A stretch of DNA of 64,000 nucleotides, taken from Tildeniella nuda ZEHNDER 1965/U140. GTDB lineage: Bacteria > Cyanobacteriota > Cyanobacteriia > Leptolyngbyales > Leptolyngbyaceae. Below, in pieces: positions 1 to 8,762 of this stretch. Each line of letters opens with the position of its first letter. The first letter of the stretch is position 1. The notes under the pieces were generated by a model. It was given only the letters and a program-made list of their open reading frames with translations. It did not search any database and was not told the origin of the DNA. The stretch lies in NCBI GenBank assembly GCA_019358895.1, contig JAHHIG010000021.1:1-64000 (forward strand). Direction: 5' to 3'. A program made the translations under genes and the position numbers.

Positions 1-295
1 GCGGCTACAGGGACAAAACCTGCCTCCACAGGTTCCAAAATCCTCGTGTTGCGGTAGTCCGCGCAGGCGGACTTTGTCTACGTAGTCGCGGTTTTAACCG
101 CCAGACACTTTTAAAACATCCTCTAAGAGCTTGTACCGTACTAAAACGAGAAGCGCTATACAGAGCGGGGGGCTTTCGTATCCATGCCAGTCTCTACCTT
201 GTGGATACCAGGAGTTATCTCCTTCGGCAGATTAGTCAAGGCTGAACCACCTGATAGATTGGTTATGTCAACATTAGAGGCTTAGGTAAGAGATT
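1..295. other. non-coding left edge with dispersed repeat
   Basis: No convincing gene is visible here. Bases about 50-105 hold a GC-rich segment with 'ccgcgcaggcggac' and 'cgcggttttaaccgc', a type of sequence that recurs in cyanobacterial spacers. The last 30 bases should contain the promoter and leader of the next gene, but no clear -35/-10 pair was found. Confidence 0.5.
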
Positions 296-565
296 ATGAA
301 TATCATTGCTTGGATTGTTTTGGGCTTAATCGCGGGTGCGATCGCTAAGGCGATTTATCCAGGTCCTCAGGGCGGCGGCATCCTTGGCACGATCGTCTTA
401 GGTATCATCGGTGCTTTTGTGGGTGGTTCATTGTTTAGCTTGATCAATACTGGTACGCTTCAGTTGGCAGCTACAAGCTTGAGTATTCCTGGCGTTTTGG
501 TTGCTGTGCTAGGCGCGATCGTTGCCATCTTTCTTTGGGGTCTTCTCACTCGCCGCACTGTCTAA
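296..565 (+). CDS. GlsB/YeaQ/YmgE family membrane protein
   Basis: An 89-residue hydrophobic protein with three predicted membrane spans (about residues 3-23, 29-50 and 60-83). The opening 'NIIAWIVLGLIAGAIAKAI' followed by a Pro-Gly-Pro-Gln-Gly-Gly loop is typical of the GlsB/YeaQ/YmgE (transglycosylase-associated) family, and the length is usual for it. Members are small inner-membrane proteins, often induced by stress; no biochemical activity is established. It is monocistronic: the next plus-strand gene starts more than 1 kb downstream. Confidence 0.9.
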   Translation: MNIIAWIVLGLIAGAIAKAIYPGPQGGGILGTIVLGIIGAFVGGSLFSLINTGTLQLAATSLSIPGVLVAVLGAIVAIFLWGLLTRRTV

Positions 566-637
566 GAGCTTGCCTTTTGAATGATGGTGCAGTTTAATTC
601 GGTGCTAGGGACTGAGAATCAAATAACGCCGATTTTC

Positions 638-707
638 GTAGGTTGGGTTGAGACGCGAAACCTAATATCGTCGGGGCGTTGGGTTCGCAAAGCTCAACCC
701 AACCTAC
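638..707. repeat. inverted-repeat element with 15-bp arms
   Basis: GTAGGTTGGGTTGAG at 638-652 is the exact reverse complement of CTCAACCCAACCTAC at 693-707, so the 70-bp unit can form a long hairpin. Similar 'ggttgggtt' inverted repeats are common in cyanobacterial spacers. No transposase is present. The rest of the 566-918 spacer shows nothing else. Confidence 0.7.
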
Positions 708-918
708 ACAGATTATTTAATCCACGCTCCTAAGCAACTTTGTCACATTGACTGTCTTGTTCAAGCTTGGTTGATTAGTCCGTTTCAAATTTGAATGGCT
801 CTTAGCCATCTATTTGCATACTCTCGTCCATTAATAGCGCCGCAAAATTTCAGGTTCGGTAAGAATGCTATGCGCTCTTACCGAACTTTTCAATCTGAAA
901 ATTTGCCTATCTTTGCTG

Positions 919-1113
919 CTATTGATCTTCGGGCAAAATCCACTGGGGCGGCTCCATACGCTTTTTCCTCACAGCGTTTTCTGCCATCTCCAGCATTTGA
1001 TCTAATGAGGTTTCGCTAATAAACTTAGCTGCTTTAGCTTTATATTCCAGGTTTGGGCATTGGTCTCCCAATACACACCCTTTTACACAGGCTTCAGCAC
1101 AATTAATCGTCAT
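919..1113 (-). CDS. small four-cysteine protein, unknown function
   Basis: A 64-residue protein. Its N-terminus has four closely spaced cysteines (C5, C9, C13, C19; C-x3-C-x3-C-x5-C) that could bind a metal or Fe-S cluster. The rest is predicted helix, ending in a Trp-Ile-Leu-Pro tail. The start is supported by GGAG seven bases upstream of the ATG ('tggagcgaaaaatg'). A plus-strand reading frame across the same bases has no ribosome-binding site and no family features, so the minus-strand gene is preferred. I do not recognise a named family. Confidence 0.6.
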   Translation of the reverse strand: MTINCAEACVKGCVLGDQCPNLEYKAKAAKFISETSLDQMLEMAENAVRKKRMEPPQWILPEDQ

Positions 1114-1601
1114 TTTTCGCTCCAGTATCGAAATAAAACGTCATTAAGCGACAACTATTGGGTTAAGAAAGATTGACAAGGCAGCTTTTGTGCCAATTGT
1201 TGTGGACAAACTTTTCTAACTTTTATTTTACCTCTGCGGCTTGCAGCAATAGTTGAGACGTAAAAAAGTGGTGCAGCAGTCTCTAAACAAGTGAAGAGGG
1301 CAGAGGGCAGAGGGCAGAGGGCAGTTTTCCTTTTGCCTTAAGACTTAAAGGCTTTCACCACACTCAAGCAAGAATCGCTGTAGTTGCCAAGGACGGCTTC
1401 TGGATGAGCAACAGCTTCTTGTGAAGAAAGTCTCTCTGCGTCGGCTCTCAATCTGAGACAGTTTCCCCGAAGCGCTCGATCGTTCCACAAAAGTGGCGTT
1501 ATGGAAGCAGAAAGTGCCTTGGCGATGCAAATCTTGCCAAAAACTTTCCTGATTCGGTCGGACGATCGTGACTAGGAAAGCATAAGTTTCTTGCAGCGAC
1601 A
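1114..1601. other. spacer with (GAGGGCA)n-type repeat
   Basis: No convincing gene. A short tandem repeat of the unit 'gagggca' lies at about 1296-1323. Short minus-strand frames at 1345-1705 lack family features and ribosome-binding sites and were not called. Confidence 0.45.
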
Positions 1602-2549
1602 ATGACTGATCTTTCTCTGTTGGCGACCGTGTTGGCTAAAGGCTTAGCCCAGCCAACTTCGATCAATGCACCACCATCAGCAGCGTTCGTAGCGTTTGAC
1701 CGCAAGTCGACACGCTCTCGTCGGAAGCATTCGTCAAAGAACGCATCTCAGCCTAAAGCACTCTTGCAGCCAAATGTGCAACCGGACTCCAGACAGGATG
1801 CCACCGAATTTTCTCAGCCCAAGTTTGGCTTGCCCAGTTCGTGTAGTCAGTTTTACTGGCAGCGCTTTGCCGCTCTGCGATCGGGCAGGCTTTACACGCG
1901 CTTACCGATCGACAGTTTCCGCGATATCTGGCTGCGGGCAACTGGAGAGCCAACCTATAACCAGTGGCGAACCCTGCTTGCGTTAGAGGCGAAAGCGGCA
2001 ACTGGCGGACAAGGCAACCGTCGCCTGTCGGTGATGGTAGGCGATTCGCTGAGCCTGTGGTTTCCAAGCGATCGTCTCCCAACGGGGCAACTCTGGCTCA
2101 ACCAGGCGATTTCTGGCGAAAACACCAGCGCGATCCTTCAGCGGTTACCTGCGTTTGCCAATGCTCGTCCTCAAGCAATTTACGTGATGGCTGGTATTAA
2201 TGACCTGAAGCAAGGCGCAACCGATAACGACATTTTGTGGAATCTCCGCCAGATTGTGCGCCGCTTACAGCAGTCACATCCACATGCCCGTATTGTTGTG
2301 CAATCCATTCTACCCACTCGAACAGCGATTGTTCCTGGTAACCGCATTGGCTGGCTTAATGAACAACTCGCCGCGATCGCCAAACAGGATGGTGCAATCT
2401 TCCTGGATCTCTACTCCCAATTTACTGATGCAGACGGTAGCTTGCGTCGTGAGCTAACCACAGATGGGTTGCATTTGAATGCAAACGGCTATGCCACCTG
2501 GCAAGCGCAATTAGCGCAAGCAGATACGTGGCTTGCCAGAGGAGGCTGA
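1602..2549 (+). CDS. SGNH/GDSL-family hydrolase
   Basis: A 315-residue protein with an SGNH esterase/lipase-like domain in its C-terminal half. Block I is GDSL at 147-150 with nucleophile Ser149; block III is GIND at 198-201; block V is D-G-L-H with Asp288 and His291, completing the catalytic triad. The first 100 residues are basic and low in complexity, followed by a helical stretch that the minimal fold does not need. SGNH enzymes hydrolyse esters of lipids, sugars or cell-wall polymers; the substrate cannot be inferred. There is no obvious signal peptide. The next gene starts about 100 bases downstream on the same strand. Confidence 0.85.
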   Translation: MTDLSLLATVLAKGLAQPTSINAPPSAAFVAFDRKSTRSRRKHSSKNASQPKALLQPNVQPDSRQDATEFSQPKFGLPSSCSQFYWQRFAALRSGRLYTRLPIDSFRDIWLRATGEPTYNQWRTLLALEAKAATGGQGNRRLSVMVGDSLSLWFPSDRLPTGQLWLNQAISGENTSAILQRLPAFANARPQAIYVMAGINDLKQGATDNDILWNLRQIVRRLQQSHPHARIVVQSILPTRTAIVPGNRIGWLNEQLAAIAKQDGAIFLDLYSQFTDADGSLRRELTTDGLHLNANGYATWQAQLAQADTWLARGG

Positions 2550-2650
2550 AGGAAAAAGCGTTGCGTGATGCAGAAACCGGGTTTTTACCTTGGAGCGCGA
2601 TACCATCTTGAAAAGAACAAACATTTTTGATGATGCGGTAGTGTGCTGTG

Positions 2651-3313
2651 ATGTATCGATCCACGATCGCGCTGACAACTTTTTGCCTCATGACAACGGT
2701 TCAGCTTGCGTGTGCCGATGCTCCGATGCCATTGGAGCAGCAGGTCAAAGTGGTTGCTGCTCGGTTGGAAGGTGTCATGTCTACTGCGGCACAGGCGAGT
2801 GTCAATCCCAAAATCTCCGATGTTCGCATGACAACGTGCCAGGTCACTTTGACAGGCAGAGACGGAGTGCAGCGTCAGGCGATCGTGCTCTATCAGGAGC
2901 AAGCGCTTGCTAACGCTTTAGCCAAACCATATCGACAGCGTTTTTTGCAGCTTAGCGCCAGTCCTGTCAGTCAGAGCGTGCAATCGCGTTCCTTCAAACC
3001 TGCTCAGGCTACGGCATGGATTAATTTCTGCAACAAAGCTGCGGTCGATCGCGTAGTAAAACCTGAAGCGATGGGTACCGCTATTTGCAGTGTCTTTCTC
3101 CGCCGCTCCGGTGACAACTATGTGGGCAATACACCAGTTGATGGTTGTCCTGCTAACGTCAGAGGCGCGGTGAGAATCAAGAACCATATTGTGCTGCGCT
3201 CCATTGGTATGGATACCTGGGATCGCGGTTTCGACGCGACAGGTAAGCAAGTTTGGGGCGCAAAAGCAGAATCGTATCAATTTCGCCGCACACAAGAGAG
3301 GAGTGAGGAGTGA
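2651..3313 (+). CDS. exported CpcT/CpeT-family protein
   Basis: About 220 residues, matching the CpcT/CpeT family: a YRQRFLQL stretch, an SRSFKP motif, a Gly-Cys-Pro segment followed by RGAVRI, and a terminal MDTWDRGFD-x6-VWGA block. True CpcT proteins attach phycocyanobilin to a beta-phycocyanin cysteine in the cytoplasm. This copy instead begins with a likely signal peptide (YRSTIALTTFCLMTTVQLACA, cut after the Ala near residue 21), so it probably works in the periplasm or lumen and may not be a lyase. A GTG three bases earlier is an alternative start; the ATG at 2651 is preferred. No phycobiliprotein genes lie nearby. Confidence 0.8.
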   Translation: MYRSTIALTTFCLMTTVQLACADAPMPLEQQVKVVAARLEGVMSTAAQASVNPKISDVRMTTCQVTLTGRDGVQRQAIVLYQEQALANALAKPYRQRFLQLSASPVSQSVQSRSFKPAQATAWINFCNKAAVDRVVKPEAMGTAICSVFLRRSGDNYVGNTPVDGCPANVRGAVRIKNHIVLRSIGMDTWDRGFDATGKQVWGAKAESYQFRRTQERSEE

Positions 3314-3508
3314 GGAGTGTTATGTTCGGAATTGCTTTCCGACTCTTTTTTGAGTACCGCCTCCTACCTTCGCGTACGGTTGGTAACGCTCGCATTGATC
3401 AAGCTCAAACTAAACAGGGTACTTTATGCTAGTGAATCGGTATCGCTAGTAGCGTGTTGGTGAGGCTTTGCGGCAGGGTACCCTTGTGCTTAATAGTGGA
3501 GTATTGGC

Positions 3509-5218
3509 ATGACTCACGGAACGAGGACGAAGCTTAAGCTGCTGGTGGTTGATGATGAGCCAGACAACCTGGATCTGCTTTATCGCACGTTTCGGCGTGA
3601 CTTTGAGGTGATTGCTGCCGAGAGCGCGATCGCGGCACTGCAAATCTTGGAGCAGCAGGGAGAAATGGCGATCATCATTTCAGACCAGCGGATGCCCGAA
3701 ATGCTGGGGACAGAATTTCTCAGCAAAACGGTCGATCGCTATCCCGATACGATTCGGATCGTGCTCACTGGCTATACCGATGTTGAAGATCTCGTAGAAG
3801 CCATCAACTCTGGCAAAGTCTTCAAGTACATCACCAAGCCATGGAACCCTGAGCAACTGAAAAGTATTGTCCAGCAAGCGGCTGAAACGTATCAGGTGCT
3901 TAAGCAGCGTACGAATGAACTCAGACGGGCACTCCGACGCGAATCGCTGTTTAACGCCATGACTACTGCGATTCGAGAATCCCTTGACTATGATAGTATC
4001 CTGCATACTGTAGCCAGGACAGTGGGACAAACATTTGGGGCAAGCCGTTGTGTGCTGCGTCCCGTTGAGGACGATTGCCTGGTACCAGAAGCCTTTATCT
4101 ACCAGGAAGGTGCTCAGGAATGTCAGGATAGGCAGCAAACTCTAAGTGACACAACTGACGATCCCCTTATGCAAATGACGTTGCAAACGCGTCAGATTCA
4201 AACAGCGCAAGGGCACGCCGGAAAGGGCTTTCAGTTCGTTGTACCCTTCATCTATCAACAAGAGTTTCTGGCGGTGCTGTCGCTCGATCGGGGGGCGATC
4301 GAGCCACCCTGGTCAACTGAAGACATTGAACTCATTCAGGGTGTTGCCGACCAGGCAGCATTAGCTCTATCGCAAGCAAAGCTCTATCAGCGTACCCAAG
4401 AGCAAGCAGAACAGATGCGGGCAGAACTCGCGGTTGCCCGTCAGATTCAAGGCAATCTGTTACGCCAAAGCCTGCCTGACCTGGATGGCATGAAAGTTCA
4501 GGCGTGCTGCTTCCCAGCGCGTGAAGTGGGTGGCGACTTTTTTGAGGTGTACGCCCATCCTCAAGGCGACATTTGGTTAGCCGTCGGCGATGTCTCTGGC
4601 AAGGGGGTGCCTGCCGCCCTGTTTATGGCAAGTGCCATTTCAGTTTTGCGGCGAGAGCTTTCTCAGGAAGTACCACCCGAACCGCATCTGGTCATGCAAA
4701 ACTTAAACCGCAGCCTTTCTGAGGACTTGGTGAGCACCAATTGCTTTATTACCATGGTACTGGCGCGCTACAGCCCGTCTACTCGCCAGCTCGTTTATGC
4801 CAATGCTGGACACATCTACCCTCTGGTATGGTCAAGCCGCAACGTCGCCGCGCAGGTTGCCGCGCAAGGATCATCCCTCGTCGAGCCGCATTATCTGAAA
4901 GTGCGCGGCGTACCGTTGGGCATTCTACCCATCTGGAAAGCTGCGGCTGGCAGTATGGAGCTGAATTCAGGTGAAGTACTGCTGCTGACCAGTGACGGTA
5001 TTACGGAAGCGACCGTTGCAACCGCTGGTAATGGCGCTGGTAATGGTGGTACAGGCACCCTTCCAACAGTGACTGCCATGCTGCAACAGGCTGGTTTATG
5101 GCAAATGCTGATGCAAGAACATGCACCGCTTGACTTGAGCCACTTACTTTCGCGGATTCGATCGCACAATACAATCCAAGAAGACGACCAGACCATACTC
5201 TCTCTGGAGGTTCTGTAG
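3509..5218 (+). CDS. response regulator with GAF and PP2C/SpoIIE phosphatase
   Basis: A 569-residue regulator with three domains. Residues 9-125 are a receiver (acidic VVDDEPD, phospho-acceptor in IIISDQRMPE, conserved Lys in YITKPW). Residues about 150-300 are a GAF domain. Residues about 320-565 are a SpoIIE/RsbU-type PP2C phosphatase with metal-binding aspartates in EVGGDFFEV and GDVSGKG, and the late LTSDGITEA motif. The stop is three bases before the next gene, an RsbW-like kinase, so the two are probably co-transcribed and form a phosphatase/kinase partner switch. The phosphorylated antagonist substrate is not in the window. Confidence 0.92.
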   Translation: MTHGTRTKLKLLVVDDEPDNLDLLYRTFRRDFEVIAAESAIAALQILEQQGEMAIIISDQRMPEMLGTEFLSKTVDRYPDTIRIVLTGYTDVEDLVEAINSGKVFKYITKPWNPEQLKSIVQQAAETYQVLKQRTNELRRALRRESLFNAMTTAIRESLDYDSILHTVARTVGQTFGASRCVLRPVEDDCLVPEAFIYQEGAQECQDRQQTLSDTTDDPLMQMTLQTRQIQTAQGHAGKGFQFVVPFIYQQEFLAVLSLDRGAIEPPWSTEDIELIQGVADQAALALSQAKLYQRTQEQAEQMRAELAVARQIQGNLLRQSLPDLDGMKVQACCFPAREVGGDFFEVYAHPQGDIWLAVGDVSGKGVPAALFMASAISVLRRELSQEVPPEPHLVMQNLNRSLSEDLVSTNCFITMVLARYSPSTRQLVYANAGHIYPLVWSSRNVAAQVAAQGSSLVEPHYLKVRGVPLGILPIWKAAAGSMELNSGEVLLLTSDGITEATVATAGNGAGNGGTGTLPTVTAMLQQAGLWQMLMQEHAPLDLSHLLSRIRSHNTIQEDDQTILSLEVL

Positions 5219-5221
5219 TTA

Positions 5222-5665
5222 ATGAGAACTGAGCTTCACGTACCCAGCGATCTAAAGTTTTTGGCAGTGGTCGAAAATTGGCTCTTGGACAGCTTAGAGG
5301 TTGAACTGGGCGATCGCGTTGACTGGACTCGACAATCCAATCGTCTGCGGCTGGTGCTGGTTGAGGCATACTCCAACGTCGTCCGTCATGCTCACAAAGA
5401 CCAACCTGCCTTACCTGTGCTCATTCGACTCGAATTGCAAGAGCGGGATATCGCCCTCGAAATTTGGGATCACGGCACTGGCTATGATGTGGCTACCTAC
5501 GCGGAGCCGACCCCGGAATTAATGCAAGAAGGTGGCTACGGCTGGCTCATCTTGAATCGCCTGATGGATCGCGTCGAGTATCAACTTCAAGTCGATGGCT
5601 TAAACTGCCTCAAAATGGAAGCCAACCTGCCAGAAGCAGCACAGCCTGCAGAAGCGGGGAAGTAA
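5222..5665 (+). CDS. RsbW-like ATP-binding anti-sigma/serine kinase
   Basis: A 147-residue single-domain GHKL ATPase of the HATPase_c_2 (RsbW/SpoIIAB) type. The N-box is LVEAYSNVVRHAH, the G1-like box is WDHGTGYD, and a G2-like GGYGWLILNRLMD stretch follows. Such proteins bind sigma factors or phosphorylate anti-sigma antagonists on serine. The gene starts three bases after the REC-GAF-PP2C phosphatase stop, which strongly suggests translational coupling and a partner-switching pair. No sigma factor or STAS-domain antagonist is adjacent. Confidence 0.85.
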   Translation: MRTELHVPSDLKFLAVVENWLLDSLEVELGDRVDWTRQSNRLRLVLVEAYSNVVRHAHKDQPALPVLIRLELQERDIALEIWDHGTGYDVATYAEPTPELMQEGGYGWLILNRLMDRVEYQLQVDGLNCLKMEANLPEAAQPAEAGK

Positions 5666-6373
5666 GTGAGTAGGAGAGGCAGAAGGCAGGAGGCAGGAGG
5701 CAGGAGGCAGGAGGCAGGAGGCAGAAGCTAATACTCCTCACACCTCACTTCCGCGAAGAGGCAGGAGGCAGGAGGCAGCAATCTCAAGGCTTAAAAGCTG
5801 CTGTTGAATGCTGACCCTGAACTCAAACCTTCCCTTCTGCCCTCTGCCCTCTGCCCTTTGCCCTCTGCCCTTTGCCCTCTGCCTTCTATCCCCTCAAATT
5901 CTAAAGATGGTCTAAGTGCAGTCGTTTGCCTGTGGAAAATCAGGTAGACTGCTCTTCTGCAAATCTATTGAGGGACTGGTTTCGTCTTCGCTCCTTTTGT
6001 CCACGATCGCGCTGCCCTAACGCGTTGAGTGCTGAACCACAGCGCCTCTACGTCTCTTGACGTAGACAGAACTCAATTAGGGTAAAGCTGCTTGGCAGTA
6101 AAGCCCAACTGCTAAACCGAGCACGATCGTCCCCAGCAGGATCTGATACGCTACTACTAAACTAACTAAGCAAATCGAACGCTATATATGGAGCCAGATG
6201 TTTAGCGTTGCTTACCTAAGCTGATTGTCAATTTGCTCACTCTAGACTTGCAATTAAGCTAATTTCGGTGCATCTTTTGAGGGCAGTGCCATGATGGCAG
6301 CCCCAGTAGGGGAGTCGGGTTTTCCGGTTCACTCGGTTTCAAGTCGCCATTTATTGGTAAGGGGTAACGGTTC
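5666..6373. other. dnaA upstream region with tandem repeats
   Basis: This 708-bp spacer has no gene. It begins with short tandem repeats: 'aggcagg' units at about 5680-5776, and 'ccctctg/ccctttg' units at about 5833-5887, roughly the complementary type. One DnaA box lies at 5931-5939. The dnaA promoter must lie to the right of it, but I cannot place it. Confidence 0.6.
5931..5939 (-). promoter_or_regulatory. DnaA box upstream of dnaA
   Basis: TGTGGAAAA is the reverse complement of TTTTCCACA, the cyanobacterial DnaA box. It lies 435 bp upstream of the dnaA start. It is single, so autoregulation of dnaA is more likely than a full origin. Confidence 0.55.
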
Positions 6374-7774
6374 GTGGTCGAAATTACGCTCGAAAATCTT
6401 TGGACGCAGGTGCTGGAACGGTTACAGATCCAGCTCAGTCGCCCCACCTTTGAAACCTGGATTAAAACGGCAGTGGCAGAACAGCTAGACGATAACTGTC
6501 TGGTCATTCGTACGCCCAATCCCTTTGCCCGTAACTGGCTCCAAAAGTACTACATCAAGACGATCGCCGAAGTCGTCCAGGAAGTGATGGGGCACCCGAT
6601 CGACATCCACATCACGATCGCTCAAGGGGATGATGCCACAACCGATAACGCCGATATGTTTTGGCCCCTCCCATCTCAGGCAAACCTGTCTGATGCACCG
6701 CCAGCCAGCCCCACGGCAGCTACCTCCAATGGCAACGGTGCGCGGAGTGATTTAAATTCTAAATATGTGTTCTCGCGCCTGGTCGTTGGCTCTAACAACC
6801 GCATGGCGCACGCAGCTTCGTTAGCAGTTGCCGAGTCGCCCGGACGCGAGTTTAATCCCCTCTTTTTATGTGGCGGAGTCGGACTGGGCAAAACGCATCT
6901 GATGCAGGCGATCGGGCACTATCGGCTCGAAATTTGCTCGACCTCACGCATTGTTTATGTTTCTACCGAACAGTTCACCAATGATCTGATTACCGCGATT
7001 CGCAAGGACAGTCGGCAGAGCTTTCAGGAACGGTATCGCGCGGTGGATGTGCTGCTGGTCGATGATATTCAGTTTATTGAAGGCAAGGAATACACTCAAG
7101 AAGAGTTTTTTCACACCTTCAACACGCTACATGAGACGGGTAAACAGGTCGTACTGGCATCCGATCGCCCCCCTAACCAGATCCCACGCCTCCAGGAACG
7201 ACTGTGTTCGCGCTTCTCAATGGGCTTAATTGCGGACATTCAGCCCCCTGACCTGGAAACACGCATGGCAATTCTGCAAAAGAAAGCCGAATACGAAAAC
7301 ATGCGCCTGCCCCGCGAGGTAATTGAATACATCGCCTCTAGCTACACCAACAACATTCGTGAACTGGAAGGGGCTTTGATTCGAGCGGTTGCCTACATCT
7401 CCATCTCAGGGCTGCCGATGACGGTAGAGAATATTGCTCCAGTTCTCAATCCACCTGTGGAGAAAGTCGAAGCATCGCCAGAAGCGGTCATCTTAGCGAT
7501 CGCCGAAGTCTTTGATGTGTCGGTCGATGACCTGAAAGGAAGTTCCCGCCGCCGCGAAATCAGCGTTGCCCGTCAAATTGGCATGTACCTGATGCGGCAC
7601 CACACTGATCTGAGCTTGCCCAAAATCGGCGAAGAGTTTGGTGGCAAAGACCACACCACTGTCATGTATAGCTGCGACAAAATCGCTCAGCTCAAAGAGA
7701 ACGATCCCAGCATGGCGCAAACCTTACGGCAATTGGGCGATCGCATCAACCTTGCCTGCCAAACGCGTAAGTAA
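6374..7774 (+). CDS. dnaA: chromosomal replication initiator DnaA
   Basis: A 466-residue protein of normal family length. Domain I (1-80) opens with [17 protein letters not shown] and carries the RPTFETWI segment. A variable linker runs to about 130. The AAA+ domain has Walker A GGVGLGKT at 167-174 and Walker B LLVDDIQF at 227-234. The C-terminal DNA-binding domain has the signature beginning DHTTVMYS at residue 426. The GTG at 6374 gives the conserved N-terminus and has purine-rich sequence upstream ('aaggggtaacgg'). DnaA binds DnaA boxes and opens the origin. dnaN is not adjacent, as is usual in cyanobacteria. Confidence 0.98.
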   Translation: MVEITLENLWTQVLERLQIQLSRPTFETWIKTAVAEQLDDNCLVIRTPNPFARNWLQKYYIKTIAEVVQEVMGHPIDIHITIAQGDDATTDNADMFWPLPSQANLSDAPPASPTAATSNGNGARSDLNSKYVFSRLVVGSNNRMAHAASLAVAESPGREFNPLFLCGGVGLGKTHLMQAIGHYRLEICSTSRIVYVSTEQFTNDLITAIRKDSRQSFQERYRAVDVLLVDDIQFIEGKEYTQEEFFHTFNTLHETGKQVVLASDRPPNQIPRLQERLCSRFSMGLIADIQPPDLETRMAILQKKAEYENMRLPREVIEYIASSYTNNIRELEGALIRAVAYISISGLPMTVENIAPVLNPPVEKVEASPEAVILAIAEVFDVSVDDLKGSSRRREISVARQIGMYLMRHHTDLSLPKIGEEFGGKDHTTVMYSCDKIAQLKENDPSMAQTLRQLGDRINLACQTRK

Positions 7775-7934
7775 GAACGGTTGGAGTCACCAGTCCATTC
7801 AGGAACGTTGTCTATGGCGTGGCACAACGTTTCTATCGAGCACCCACTGCTGTTAGCCACTAGCACACCAACAGAAACGTTAAGGTTGTAAGGGAGGGAC
7901 TTTCCTTTTGACGATCGCTGGGGGCGTTTGAGCA

Positions 7935-8750
7935 ATGCTGACAAAAAAGCTGACACAACTAAAAACACTGTTTGCCGAGATGGAACGGGCGCTAATTGCC
8001 TATTCTGGTGGCATTGATAGCACCTTGGTTGCCAAAGTTGCCTACGATGTGTTGGGCGATCGTGCCCTTGCTGTCACCGCCGTTTCACCCTCTCTCTTGC
8101 CAGAAGATTTGGAAGAGGCGGGCATTCAGGCAGTAGACATTGGTATTGCTCACGAGTTGGTACGCACCCACGAAATGGACAATCCCAACTACACGGCAAA
8201 CCCGGTGAATCGCTGCTATTTTTGCAAAAGTGAACTGCACGATACGCTGAAACCGCTGGCGCTAGAGCGCGGCTACCCCTACGTGGTGGATGGCGTGAAC
8301 GCAGATGATCTATCCGACTACCGACCGGGCATTCAGGCAGCAAAAGAACGCGGTGCCCGATCGCCGCTTGCAGAACTTGGCATTACCAAAGCAGAAGTCC
8401 GCGAACTTGCAAGGCACTTAGGGCTTGACTGCTGGGATAAGCCTGCTCAACCATGCCTTAGTTCGCGGTTTCCCTACGGCGAGGAAATTACGATCGCCAA
8501 ATTGCAGCGCGTTGGTAGAGCCGAAGCCTCGCTCCGGCGGATGGGGATGAGAACCTTTCGAGTCCGTTCTGAAGGTGATACCGCTCGGATTGAACTTCCC
8601 GCTGAGGAGCTTAAAGAATTCGTCTTAACGACAGATTTGCCCGCTCTGGTCGAGACCTTTCAATCCTTCGGCTTTCTCTACGTCACCCTCGACCTGGAAG
8701 GATTTCGTAGTGGTAAGTTGAATCAGGTGCTTCAGTTTGCTGCTAAGTGA
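7935..8750 (+). CDS. larE: LarE family sulfur transferase
   Basis: A 271-residue PP-loop ATPase of the LarE family. The ATP-binding motif SGGIDST is at 24-30, and the PCLSSR motif (Cys174) matches the cysteine that donates sulfur in Lactiplantibacillus LarE. LarE builds the thiocarboxylate of the nickel-pincer nucleotide cofactor of lactate racemase and related enzymes. A Cys-x2-Cys pair (C94, C97 in CYFCK) is also present; three-cysteine LarE proteins are reported to carry a 4Fe-4S cluster. larA, larB and larC are not in the window. The broken Uma2 gene starts 12 bases downstream. Confidence 0.9.
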   Translation: MLTKKLTQLKTLFAEMERALIAYSGGIDSTLVAKVAYDVLGDRALAVTAVSPSLLPEDLEEAGIQAVDIGIAHELVRTHEMDNPNYTANPVNRCYFCKSELHDTLKPLALERGYPYVVDGVNADDLSDYRPGIQAAKERGARSPLAELGITKAEVRELARHLGLDCWDKPAQPCLSSRFPYGEEITIAKLQRVGRAEASLRRMGMRTFRVRSEGDTARIELPAEELKEFVLTTDLPALVETFQSFGFLYVTLDLEGFRSGKLNQVLQFAAK

Positions 8751-8762
8751 GGATAAGCTGAC

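Noticed and set aside
795-1019. A 74-codon plus-strand frame
   Set aside because: It overlaps the four-cysteine gene on the minus strand, which has a ribosome-binding site; this frame has none.
1345-1705. Minus-strand frames left of the SGNH gene
   Set aside because: Arg/Ser-rich random-looking products without a ribosome-binding site; partly overlap the real SGNH gene.
5666-6373. A full replication origin upstream of dnaA
   Set aside because: Only one cyanobacterial DnaA box is visible; a cluster would be expected for an origin.
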